DNA of 64,000 bases from Macrocystis pyrifera (taxonomy: Eukaryota; Sar; Phaeophyceae; Laminariales; Laminariaceae): the NCBI GenBank assembly GCA_031763025.1, contig JASSKH010000020.1, positions 744,001 through 808,000 of the forward strand, given 5' to 3'. A program made the position numbers and the translations under genes. Below are positions 10,657 to 20,663 of this stretch, in pieces (within the stretch, counting starts at the first letter, position 1; the number at the start of each line of letters is the position of its first letter). The notes below the pieces were generated by a model that saw only the letters and a list, made by a program, of their open reading frames with translations, was not told where the DNA came from and did no database searches.

Positions 10657-12310
10657 ACCGCAGACATTGATGGTGTGAGTGTGCCGAAACCTTGGCCGCA
10701 TTCATATTAGCATGGACAGCCAGGGAGGATGCACGGCAATTCTTGCGTGCCCACCCCTAGGATAGAACCGCGTGGAAGACACTGAGATCTGCGTGTGCGA
10801 ACCTGCAAAAGGTGATTGTCGCAGGACTGCATGCGTACTTCGAAGGGTACCTCGCCGAAACCGAACGACTACTAGCGAACAACGACCAGAGAGGCTTTTA
10901 CAAGCACCTTAAGAGTACGGTAGGATTGGAAGGGACTAAAGCGAGAAGCGAACAGTTCATTAGGGACGAGGATGGCACGCTGTTGCGGGATAAGGTACGA
11001 ATTCGTGAACGGTAGGGGGGGGTATACCACAAACGTTTGAACACGAAATCGCTTAAAATCGATTCCACGATTATCGACCTCTTGCCACCACCACCGCTTA
11101 AACTGTCGCTCGGAGATGAACCATCCATGAACGAGATGACGGAAGATGTAAAACTGGAACGCTGTCGGGCCAGATGGTCTCCCGGCCGAACTCCTGAAAA
11201 TCGACCACCCCGCATTCGCCCGGTGCTTTCACAACATCCTTGTCAATGTTTGGGTAACAGGAGAAGTCCCCCAGCAATGGAAAGATGCGATCATCAGGGT
11301 CCTTCACAAATAGAAAAGGACCGAACTGATTGCAACAACTACAGAGGGATTTCGCTTGTTGCCCACGCAGGCAAAGTCTTTTTGAAAATCGTCGCGTCCC
11401 GCCCCAGCAACTACTGCGAGACCGAGGAATTACTCCCGGAGGAACAGTGCGGCTTCCGCCCCGCACGATCAACGATTGATATGTAGTTCGTCGTGCGCCG
11501 GTTGCAAGAGCTTGGAAGACAGAGGAATATCCCCCTGTACTTGCGCTTCATCGATCTGCAGAAAGCGTACGACTCTGTCGACCGAGAGCTGTTATGGGAA
11601 GTGCTCACACGTTTTGGCGTACCAACCAAGATGCTGAGAATTTTCCGTAAATTCCACGATGGCATGCGGGCTCGCGTGCGTACGGATGACGGCGAGCACT
11701 CGGAATGGTTTGATGTCACGCAGGGGCTGCGGCAAGGCTGTGTGCTGTCACCGTTACTGTTCAACGTATTATTCGCTGCTGCGTTGCACGTCGTACTAGT
11801 ACGCTTTAGCTACGACGAAGCCATCGTAAGGGATTTGGTCCAACTCAGTGATGCTGGAGTAGTCGGAACGAAGGAGCAGGAGCCGTTGGCGTGCGTGCGA
11901 AGGGCTGTGTGGGGCATGTTGTACGCTCATGACGCAGGGATTAGCTTGATGTCGCCTGAAGGACTCGCGGAAATGATGACAGTCATCGTGACTGTCTTCG
12001 AAGCAGCAGGCCTTACGGTGTCGACAAAGAAGACAGGGATTATGCTTCTACAAACGCCAGACCAGAAAACCCTCACACAACCGTCGTTATCGAAGCAGCA
12101 GGCCAGAGGTATAAGCAGACGGCCCAGTTCTTGTACCTAGGTGGCATTATCCACGAAGACGCCGACCTCTCGCTCGAAATCGATCGACGGATCGGTCTCA
12201 TGCGAGCATGCCTCAAACGGTTCGGCCCGGAGTTGTATAATAGGACTACAGCCCCCCTTAGCCTGAACGTCCGAATGCTGAAGGCCGACGTGATTGAGAC
12301 CCTGCTGTAC
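10657..12310 (+). pseudogene. LINE-2 reverse transcriptase, broken
   Basis: Linker and RT of LINE-2. AWTARED at about 10710 is followed by [16 protein letters not shown] stop follows ..VRIRER near 11013, there is a frameshift near 11150, and a TAG sits at 11484-11486 at exactly the same codon as in the other LINE (after STIDM). The RT continues with [17 protein letters not shown] and [13 protein letters not shown]. The catalytic YADD is mutated to YAHD at 11922-11933. A further frameshift lies near 12085-12130 before [13 protein letters not shown]. The ORF stops at the LTR insertion. This copy cannot make active RT. Confidence 0.88.
12307..12310. repeat. GTAC target-site duplication, left
   Basis: GTAC immediately before the LTR start. 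The matching copy is at 20660-20663. The uninterrupted LINE at about 1493-1515 has a single TAC/GGGTGTGTGACG at this point, confirming the duplication. Confidence 0.9.
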
Positions 12311-12873
12311 TGTTACAGTGGGTGGCGCCAGGGAGGGAGGTTCATAGCGCTGTGACTGTCGTGACCAGCGCTATGGGGAGGATAATACGGCGCGAGACCA
12401 GTCCTGATCAGGGTCACGCGTCGGGTCTATTCGATAGGCAGAGGGCAAGCTTTGGTTAGCATCCTCTGGACGGATCTTATAGGGGCAGGGAGGATCCCCG
12501 GTGTGGGAACGCCTTCGGTCTCGGGTACAGAGCCAGTAACGGGGTTCCGAGACCACCCGGTGTTTACAAAAACACCACCAAGAGTGAAGAAAGAAAGTCA
12601 AAGCCAAGTGATCTGTGATACCTGTCCTATCGACCCCCAGCCCCTTGGGCCCTGCCGTGCCCGTCGTGCCCGTCATCGTGTCTGTGGTGCTTCGTTGAGC
12701 GTTCACGCTGACTGCTCGCGTCTATCGCATTGCATCTATCCACGTTCTGCATGACCCGATCATTACCGCTTGAAGGCACTTCCTCGAACTCCCAAACAAC
12801 AGGTGAGCCGGCCTCAGAGATCCAACGAACGCAGGTCCTTTTTACGGTCTGAGAGCTGTACCCTGCTGTAACA
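12311..12873 (+). repeat. LARD-A 5' LTR
   Basis: Starts TGTTACAG, ends CTGTAACA (short inverted termini). About 96% identical by eye to 20099-20659. It contains CTTATAGGGG near 12475-12490 as a weak TATA-like candidate, and no clear AATAAA. Confidence 0.92.
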
Positions 12874-14867
12874 TGATGAACCCAGGCTGATCGAAGTGCA
12901 TTGCAGGAGATCGGAGTGTTCGCAAAACGTTTGCAAGGGATCGGAGCGTTTGCAAACGTGTGAAATAATGTCATCGTGTTGTTTGTATAATCCCACGTTT
13001 GATCTTGCATAATACTTTATTTGCATACCAGTTACTTGGTATATGCATACATCCACATGTTTTCGTTGTTACCTGCCTTGTATGATGGTGATACGTGCAA
13101 TATGCTGTTATGTATTCACGCTGCCAATGGTGCTCTGCTTGTTTGTTTCGTGAGGCTTTGAAGATACTTATCTGGTCAATGCATGCAGGCATACTCGTTG
13201 CTCGTGCTCCGTTTCCTGTTGCTCGTGCTCGTCTGTTCGCTCGTTGTTCATGATCGCACACACATGCATGTTCGTTAATAAATGACTGCATGCTATTGAC
13301 CACTTATTGTCTTCAAAACCGAATGCAATCGACAGGTATCGATACAAGCCAAAGGTGCCGTACGTACTAATGCACGCATACTCTCGTGTACCGTTTGCCT
13401 GGTTAGGTGATACCGGAAACTATCAACGTTGAGCCTTACGCCGTTTGGGCGTATGTAACCCTATGGAACCATGAACACCTGGACAACACCGTGCATTGTC
13501 GGCTGGCAAACATAGAACTTTCGAGAAAACCACGTATACTTTGGTCACTAGTATTCTTGCCGCGATGTTTGTAGACTACAGTAGTAGTAGACCAATCGTC
13601 GTATTATGCACACCAAATGGAAAGTCCGAGGCACGTTTGACCCTCTTCGATGTCTCCGGTCGTACCATTTTCTGTGTTGTATACCAACCGAGAGTTGCGC
13701 TCGAGCATCAGGTACAACACCTGAAGGACTGAAAAGCCAAGTACAAGAGGAAAGGACAAGAAAAACTGAAGCAGATGAAGATCGGCTACGGAAGCCCTCG
13801 GGGGGCACGGGTCACACGGGGTGACATAGTTTCAGCTGGACGATGATGAGCTTGCACACAACGGAGGAAGGTGTGGCTTGCTGTGTCCAGAGGGCTCGGG
13901 CTAGATGTATCGATGCAGCCCAACCTGAGTAGTACCAGGCCAACAGGTATGGAGCGGGTGAAACACAACCGTGGTGATCCTTCTCTTTTTCTGATGTCGT
14001 ATCCACAGTCGAAAATGCTATATTATTCTTGCTGTACGTTTTTCCTCGAGCGCAAAAAAAACAAAATCGGGGGGGGTAGGCTGCTGTGTCGCCCTGATTG
14101 ACTTAGATTTCAGGTCACGCACCAAAGCTAGAAAACTCGCGCAGCGCATGCCGTAATATGCGGGACCACCAGGGACATGGATCCAATGAGATACCGGTAG
14201 CAAGCATGACATAGCGCATACCAGTGACGAGCAGCCCGGTGTGTTCGGAAAGGCATGGAATCCGAGTAGTAAATTGATTGATGTGCTGTATTCATTTAGA
14301 CTACCATGGAAAGTATTGCTGTGGGCTGTCAATATATGTACGCAGCCCAACCTGATCAACCGTCAGTGTTTTCGTGGTCACATATCACATGTACTGGTGT
14401 TGTTAAAAAATGCCTCGCTGCTGGTATCGAAAAACCAGTAGTAGGGAGTACTTTTGAATATGATTGCGGGATGAGCGCCTCCCATAGATGGTTCTAAGTG
14501 TGAAGCTGGACGTAGTTACTGATGAGCCTGCCATGCCACGAAACCTTGCCTACCGCCGCCCGGAGCAAAGGCGCCTCAACTCGGAATTACACGGAAGAGC
14601 CGTATCTCCGACTCTACAATGCTATCAGTAGTCTAAACACTACGCACGACGCTCAAAAAGATGAACATAATAGTGCTGACGATCTGCACTGCCGTACACT
14701 ATTGGTAATAATATCAGTCTTAGTGCATGTAATTTCGAAGAAAATACAGGAAGCATGCTGCTGCTGTACGCTGTACCTGGAGTTTTTATTTATTTATTTC
14801 CCCAACACGGTTGATTTATCGATACGGGGTTGGTGAATACTAAACCACAAGCGTACAGGGGGGGTGG
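12874..14867 (+). other. LARD-A interior, 5' third (absent from LARD-B)
   Basis: About 2 kb without recognisable protein. TGCAGCCCAACCTGA-like words recur at 13914 and 14341. LARD-B lacks this part, so it cannot be compared. Short frames (for example 13496-13732) have no recognised similarity. It may be internal LTR-element sequence or captured DNA. Confidence 0.5.
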
Positions 14868-15160
14868 CTCGCAGTATGCTTTTTACACATACGTACATAA
14901 AGGACCTATACAATATACCCATAATACTAAAACTGTACGGCAAGATACCGAAGGACCCTTTGGCTCGCAGATGGCTCGCAGCACGCTTTTTACACATACG
15001 TAATATCGATACTAAAACTGCTAGATCCCGAGGGACCCTTTGGCTCGCAGTATGCTTTTTGCACAAACGTACATAGAGGACGTATGTGTGTGCGTGTGTA
15101 TACAATATATCCATGATACTAAAATTGTATGGCAAGACCCCGAGGGACTCTTGAGCCCAT
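14868..15160 (+). repeat. ~110-bp tandem repeats in LARD-A
   Basis: Three units begin with TGGCTCGCAG and contain TTTTTACACATACGTACATA and CCGAGGGACCCTTT. Homologous sequence occurs in LARD-B at about 23071-23165. Confidence 0.7.
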
Positions 15161-15260
15161 CTCTCTTCCTATCTTGACGAGTTATCATGTTGACTCGTTG
15201 AAACAGTACCTACACAGCAGTATCTGCTGGATGCACTACACAACACCCGTATGCATATAT

Positions 15261-15344
15261 CTAGGGTGAAGAATCAGCACGGACACTATTGCTGGATGTC
15301 GACGAGTAGAAGAACGGTTTAATGTGAAGAACACACATACACCA
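15261..15344 (+). mobile_element. 5'-truncated LINE 3' end (~84 bp) in LARD-A
   Basis: CTAGG.GAAGAATC, GGACACTATTGCTGGATGTC and AGAACGGTTTAATGTGAAGA match the terminal ~85 bp of the LINE 3'UTR (2958-3045) and end in an ACA-rich tail. LARD-B lacks it at the same place (about 23260-23275). ATAT on both sides may be a short target duplication. Confidence 0.7.
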
Positions 15345-15465
15345 TATTCACACGGGGCATACTTGAAGCTGGATGAACAGAGTGAGGCTGGGTAGAAGAC
15401 GTTGGTCTAACAAACTCAAGACAACAACCAACCTGGAGGATGTATATAAATATATGGGTAATACT

Positions 15466-15740
15466 ATTGGTCGTACGGCAAGATCTCCCTCGATCCTTGG
15501 GCCTTACGATAGTTGTCCCTTACTACCGCAGCAAAGCATCAACACCACTGCCTCTCGGCATAAAGTACTGCTGTTGTGAAGCCGTTCTATATGGTATTCA
15601 TACTACTGTAAAGAAATTTACTGTTGATGATACTGAAGGTCGTACGGCAAGATCTCCCTCGATCCTGGGCCCTAAAAATAGTGTCCCATACTGCCGCAGC
15701 AAAGTATCAACACTGCTGCCTCCCGGCATGCAGTGAAACC
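15466..15740 (+). repeat. ~173-bp direct repeat in LARD-A
   Basis: GTCGTACGGCAAGATCTCCC at about 15468 recurs at about 15640, each followed by GATCCT.GGGCC, CCGCAGCAAAG and CGGCAT. The same doublet is present in LARD-B (23396 and about 23560). Confidence 0.75.
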
Positions 15741-17391
15741 GGTCAGCTGTCCAGTACAGCAATCAGGTTTTTATTCGAGTGAAAGCACCGCATGATAGCC
15801 AAGTTGATTCTGAGAACTGTACAACGACTCATATGTTCACAACGTAGCTGGTGTTGTGGTCTTCTCGTACCCGGTACATTGGCATTTCACTTGTTCTACC
15901 CGTTACGGTATTCTCGTACCCGGTACGTTGGCGATTAACTTGCTTTACCCGGTATTCACCGGTACGCTGGCATTTCCCTTGCTTTCTTTCTTCACTCTTT
16001 GCAATGAGTAAAGAGAGAACGGACACTGGGTTGGACTGATGTAAATATAGAACGGTATGGCACACACATTCGTAAGGGAAGTACGTACCCCTACGACTCA
16101 TAAGCGTGGGGTCTCCATACATTCTACATCCAGTAGTATTACAAAAAGGTTTTTACATCCGTACGATCGCACATTATTCAGGCTGACTGCAAAATATGTT
16201 GTCTTCATTCATATTCTATAATATACAGCAGTATCTTCAGCATACCGAGCGGTATCACACAGCCTCAGTTTACTCTTGGCAGATACCCCGTATAATTCTG
16301 TCCACTACGGCGAGGATGTGAGCATTGAGATAATTACTGCTGTGCTTGAGCTTCGTACGATACGACTATTAATATTGTACTTCTCCGTCCTCGGCCAAAG
16401 ATTTGATTGGAGCATTATTATCTGCTGTAGATTACGTAAATAATGTCCGCACAGAAACACAAAGATTATATTTATTAGGGTTCGACCTTCCATATACTTA
16501 AATTCCCGATCTGGGTCGTGCCCTGAAAGAGTTTCGTTGGTTTTGATATGGTTGGCCTATTCCTTTCACTAGGCCCGCGTGGTCTAGTGTATCGCTTCTG
16601 TTTTTAGCGTTGAACCATGGAGCTCGAATCTCAAGATCCATGAGGCGGGGATTTACGCAATATATACAATAAATAGGTGTGGAATCAACTGCTGAGGTCG
16701 CCTAACGAGTGTAAGCGCAACGAAGAACTGTAAGTATTTCCGAAATAAAAACCCAAGGCACAGACCACATCGGGGGGGGGAATAAAGAGCTTGCTGTGTG
16801 ACACCGGATGTCTACACGTCGGAGGGATAGAGAAAAAAGGGCGAAGATAACAAATAGGATGGAAATCAATGATATATCTGTATCGTACATACATAACTAC
16901 GTACGAAAAAAAATATAAGGTACGACATGGTGTGAAAAATCCGCAAACGAGTACGAAGAAACACTGCATGGTCGGTGAGCGTAGAGGGGTTTCAAGATCG
17001 GTTTGGTTTGAAGAATACACTGCCACTACTTACCGGTTGTTAGGTCCAGACGTTGCGTAAGTATCATCTGAAGATTGGGTTGTCGGAGAACGAATCTGGC
17101 GGGCAGGTAAACGCTGTAACTCCAAGAATGTGGGGTGGTCAAATACATACTATTGTAGTACGCATTTCGTGTGATGTTCTCACACAATAACATCAAACTC
17201 CTGAAATCCCACTCGTGGTCACAGAACAGGCTGTAAAACTAAAATACGTGGCGACTGGAGCAAACAAAGAAGTACGAAATAGTGCCGTACCGGTAGGTGA
17301 GAGAAACGGTATTAACGAGCTATTCGATATGGTGTATACCATCCCGTATCAATTGCAAATGAATGACACCGTGAACGTGTCCATGCTATTA

Positions 17392-17393
<2 letters not shown>
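15741..17393 (+). other. LARD-A interior, middle part
   Basis: Non-coding interior shared with LARD-B (about 23670-25420). It includes GTACCCGGTACGTTGGC-type short repeats (15868-15975) and GGACACTGGGTTGGACTGAT at 16020, a more distant match to the LINE 3' end. No ORF is conserved between the copies. Confidence 0.6.
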
Positions 17394-17431
<38 letters not shown>

Positions 17432-17752
17432 CATCACTTTTACTTTCCAGCCCACTCGTAGGAAGTTTTACCCTCGACGATCTTCTGGACAAGCCGTGGT
17501 CACAGGTGTCGTCCCTTCTCCCCCCCGGTACGTGCCTTTAGTTTTTATCGCGCATAGGGTTCAGCATTCCCACTGCTCGTCGATTTTCATCGAATGTAGC
17601 CAACTCACGCTTTCGCGCTTTCCGCTTATCAATTTTTTATGCAAGAAAAAGTCCCTATGAGCATGCACTCGGTGAGACTCGAACTCACGAAATTGATCTT
17701 GACAGGCTCGTGGACCACCTACCAAGCCACCGGGGACGCCGGCTTTAGGACC
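17394..17752 (-). mobile_element. tRNA-derived SINE (copy a), minus strand, with defined empty site
   Basis: On the minus strand: a tRNA-like head with A-box-like GGTGGCTTGGTAGGTGG and a perfect T-arm (GTGAGTTCGAGTCTCACC, rc of 17671-17688), a ~200-bp body, the 3' end CTGGAAAGTAAAAGTGATGA and a 35-nt A-tail (T-run 17394-17428). The duplicate after the gap reads CTATTACATTTACACCC without it (near 43940), as do both LARD-B copies (near 25415 and 51650). The insertion is therefore delimited to ~358 bp, with at most a few bp (TTT) of target duplication. Confidence 0.88.
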
Positions 17753-18814
17753 TTTACACCCTATTAATAGAGCTAAAAACAACAAGACAAAGAAACAATA
17801 GGCTGTGCATGAACCAGAGCTGAGTGTGAGCGTCGCATGTACACCCAGCATAGAGCATTGAGCTGGCTAGAACTTTGGGAAAGAATATCAACGTTGATGT
17901 GAAAACGGGTGCTTGTTATAACGTGCCGAAACGACCCCGGAGCGTTGGCTCCGATCATGAGTGCTTTGCCTGCAGGAATTGCGACTGCTCTCCCAGAACT
18001 GATACATGCATCTTAAGCGGTGGATTCGAGATACACTATGCAAACCAAACTGGGCAGAGAAAACCTGGCATTTTCCGATAGTAAAAACCCTCCCCAGGAC
18101 GCATATACTCATTCGCTGCTTCACTGCTGCTCTCCAGGCGACTATCTTTGATCGCCACGATGGCACAATAACAGTGACAGTCGAATAAGAGGCAAGTCGA
18201 CACAAAACCCCAGCTAAGAAAGTGGTATAGCTGGATACAGCCAAACATTTATTAGGACCGACCAGGCTCCTTAACCCAATATCAGGGGGATACAGACCAT
18301 CAGTGTTTCGCTATACGTTTTCGTGATAATACCTAAGCTTCGGGATTGTTCACACAGATTCATTTTATATACAGATACTCGACGTCCCGCGCACAGGAGG
18401 TACATGAGAAGGCGTATACCAGGTATCATAACGTTTGGATACCCACATGTAGGAAGGAACGAGTGCATGTGCAAGTCGCCACACCACGCACAGGTACACA
18501 TTTGTGAGACGCTAAACCGAGATGGAACGTGACGAGCTTTGGTATGATCTGCGCAACCTAACAGGATACTATTTGTCGCTCCAAGCATAGTGGTCGAGGG
18601 TTGAAGGAACGAGTCGACAGGTGTGATTGGAATGCGAGTAGGTGGTAGGCAGTTTCTGTTATGGGGGGGTGTTTGTCTCCACCTTGCTGCAACTACCACA
18701 AAAAGCCTACGAGGAGTACGATTTGGAAGTAGGTCTGCACGAATGCCGTTTTAAGACGCGTGATTGATTTTAGCACGAACAAGTTTCACGAGTGGACAGT
18801 GTCCGTGCTGGGGG
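17753..18814 (+). other. LARD-A interior, 3' part
   Basis: Non-coding interior shared with LARD-B, which has an extra ~410 bp at the point corresponding to about 18107. A 68-codon Cys-containing frame here changes amino acids freely between copies and is not supported as a gene. Confidence 0.55.
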
Positions 18815-19070
18815 GGTGGCGTAAACGTCAGTACCTTCAAACACTTTTTAACTCGGAATCAAATATTTACCTTGGCTAGCGCCAGTAAGTCGATGTGGAG
18901 TACCTTGAAACGACCTAGGTCACTCGAATAACGGTGGCGCAAACGCCAGTAGCTTCACAAACACTTACTTAACTCGGAATCAAATATTTACCTTGGCTAG
19001 TGCCAGCAAGTTGATGTGGCGTGAACGTCAGTACCATGAAACGACCTAAGTCACTCGAATAATAATTTTG
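18815..19070 (+). repeat. ~117-bp tandem repeats in LARD-A
   Basis: GTGGCGTAAACG, GTGGCGCAAACG and GTGGCGTGAACG start successive units at about 18816, 18932 and 19015. The units contain ACTCGGAATCAAATATTTAC and CTTGGCTAG.GCCAG. Degenerate versions are in LARD-B at 26995-27180. Confidence 0.65.
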
Positions 19071-19428
19071 GCCCGGAGTAGAAAGAACTCATGAACTTCC
19101 TACAGCCCGTGATGAACGTATACATAAAACGACCTCCACATTCGCAAGGAAGCGTGAAGTTTTGCCACATCGATACAAACAAGTACGTAAGTATATTGGA
19201 ATACTGATCGGTGAACTGTTATAACAGGTTTGACAAGTCAAGCCCGCAGATATATATATATATAGAGAGAGAGGGGCAAGGTGGACAGCCACCGCAGCGT
19301 CTCGGTAGTGTGGCCACGTATAGCCATACGACAAAAGACTGGCAGAATTATCTGATGTCTCTGTTAAAGGTTAGGTGGTGGGGTAGGACGATGGTAGCTT
19401 TCAGTGGAATCTATGTCTGACCAAAAGC

Positions 19429-20028
19429 TTAAACGTGTAGGTTATTGTCAAAGTGCAGACGTGGGCCTTCGAGAGGAACCCCCACCTCAGATGCAGGTGA
19501 GACAAGAAGAATACATGTTTTTTCGCAGATGAGTACATGCTCCGAGCGTGTTAGACAGATGTGGCGCAGGCAACTGCAAGTGAAGACTGTACGAGGGTCA
19601 GGTCCGCCGCTCTTCTCAGCACCGTCCAAAGTCAGCACCGCGGGAACAAGAGGCGCTGCAACATTGGGCCGACGGCGATAGATGGGGGAGGAAGGCTGAA
19701 GAACATCTGGACAAAGGTCAGGACCGCCGTTCTTCTTACCACCGTCCAAGGGCAACACCGCGGAAAGGACGGGCGCTGCAACATCGGGCCGACGGCGATG
19801 GATGGAAGAGGAATGCTGAAGAACGTCTGGACGAAGGTCAGGACCGCCGCTCTTCTTACCACCGTCTGAGGGCAGCACTAAGGGAAGGAGAGGAGCTGCA
19901 ACATCGAGCCGACGGCGAGGTGCGGTGGAAGGCGCAGGCGCTGCAGCGGTCCATGATCGTAATATCCGCTGGGCACCGTCGCTCATATGCGCCGGTCTGG
20001 GGGGGTGTCCGAGGAGGAAAGCGCCCAC
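19429..20028 (-). CDS. Antisense ORF with 40-residue repeats (LARD-A), hypothetical
   Basis: A 199-codon open frame on the strand opposite to the element, just inside the 3' LTR. It consists largely of three 40-residue repeats (each with PDLRPDVLQHSSSI, RRRPDVAAP and DGGKK), reflecting a 120-bp tandem repeat in the DNA. The frame is also open in LARD-B (28041-28610) and its duplicate (54295-54921), though many differences change amino acids. Antisense ORFs near the polypurine tract are known in some plant LTR elements (Grande, RIRE2). Whether this one is expressed is unknown, and it may be open by chance. Confidence 0.3.
   Translation of the reverse strand: MGAFLLGHPPRPAHMSDGAQRILRSWTAAAPAPSTAPRRRLDVAAPLLPLVLPSDGGKKSGGPDLRPDVLQHSSSIHRRRPDVAAPVLSAVLPLDGGKKNGGPDLCPDVLQPSSPIYRRRPNVAAPLVPAVLTLDGAEKSGGPDPRTVFTCSCLRHICLTRSEHVLICEKTCILLVSPASEVGVPLEGPRLHFDNNLHV
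19660..19900. repeat. 120-bp tandem repeat upstream of the LARD-A polypurine tract
   Basis: GCTGAAGAACATCTGGAC, GGTCAGGACCGCCG and CTGCAACATCGGGCCGACGG recur every 120 bp, about 2.5 units. The same array is in the other LARD copies. Confidence 0.75.
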
Positions 20029-20084
20029 GCTGTCGCCGGGCTACCACCGGGGCGCCGGCTTTGTGCCGGCAATGGTTATGTGTC

Positions 20085-20098
20085 GGGCAGGGGGGGGG
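20085..20098 (+). promoter_or_regulatory. Polypurine tract of LARD-A
   Basis: GGGCAGGGGGGGG directly abuts the 3' LTR start. It is the expected plus-strand primer site and is conserved in position in LARD-B and both duplicates. Confidence 0.7.
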
Positions 20099-20659
20099 TG
20101 TTACAGCGGGTGGCGCCAGGGAGGGAGGTTCATAGCTCTGTGACTGTCGTGACCAGCGCTATGGGGAGGATTGTACGGCGCGAGACCAGTCCTGATCAGG
20201 GTCACGCGTCGGGTCTATTCGGTGGGCAGAAGGCAAGCTTTGGTTAGCATCCTCTGGGCGGATCTTATAGGGGCAGGGAGGATCCCCGGTGTGGGAACGC
20301 CTTCGGTCTCGGGTACAGAGCCAGTAACGGGGTTCCGGACCACCCGGTGTTTCAAAAACACCACCAAGAGTGAAGAAAGAAAGTCAAAGCCAATTGATCT
20401 GTGATACCTGTCCTATCGGCCCCCAGCCCCTTGGGCCCTGCCGTGCCCATCGTGCCCGTCATCGTGTCTGTGGTGCTTCTTTGAGTGTTCACGCTGACTG
20501 CTTGCATCTATCGCATTGCATCGATCCACGTTCTGCATGACCCGATCATTACTGCTTGAAGGCACTTCCTCGAACTCCCAAACAACAGGTGAGCCGGCCT
20601 CAGAGATCTAACGAACGCAGGTCCTTTTTACGGTCTGAGAGCTGTACCCTGCTGTAACA
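20099..20659 (+). repeat. LARD-A 3' LTR
   Basis: TGTTACAG..CTGTAACA, 561 bp, partner of 12311-12873. Confidence 0.92.
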
Positions 20660-20663
20660 GTAC
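20660..20663. repeat. GTAC target-site duplication, right
   Basis: Second copy of the GTAC at 12307-12310. LINE coding resumes here. Confidence 0.9.

Larger units (their letters stand above)
9485..12310 (+). mobile_element. LINE-2 copy, 5' part (split by LARD-A)
   Basis: Second copy of the LINE family at 1-3054, reaching further 5' into the endonuclease domain. It stops at 12310 in the middle of the C-terminal coding region (..GACCCTGCTGTAC) and resumes at 20660 with GTACGGGTGTGTGACG, the LTR element lying between. The 5' boundary near 9485 (VEYAPTD coding) is a truncation, just after AT-rich sequence. I found no clear target-site duplication for the LINE itself. Confidence 0.9.
12311..20659 (+). 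mobile_element. LARD-A: large non-autonomous LTR retrotransposon
   Basis: An 8349-bp element with 563-bp and 561-bp direct LTRs beginning TGTTACAG and ending CTGTAACA. It is flanked by GTAC/GTAC and inserted in a LINE. A polypurine tract (AGGGGGGGG) directly precedes the 3' LTR and sets the plus orientation. The ~7.2-kb interior shows no gag, protease, RT or integrase. It is made of short tandem repeats, a SINE, a LINE tail and unknown sequence. I could not find a convincing primer-binding site (sequence after the LTR: TGATGAACCCAGGC). By definition this is a LARD-type element mobilised in trans. By eye the LTRs differ at about 20 of 562 positions. Confidence 0.9.

Noticed and set aside
17661..17740. 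A tRNA gene on the minus strand
   Set aside because: The T-arm is perfect but the acceptor and anticodon arms do not close properly, and the body plus 35-nt A-tail and the empty site show it is a SINE head.
17875..18081. 68-codon Cys-containing frame shared by LARD-A and LARD-B (25668-25877)
   Set aside because: Most differences between copies change the amino acid, so there is no sign of protein-level constraint.
18271..18699. 142-codon minus-strand frame in LARD-A, partly conserved in LARD-B
   Set aside because: It is truncated and altered at its start in LARD-B and frameshifted in the LARD-A duplicate; no domain is visible.
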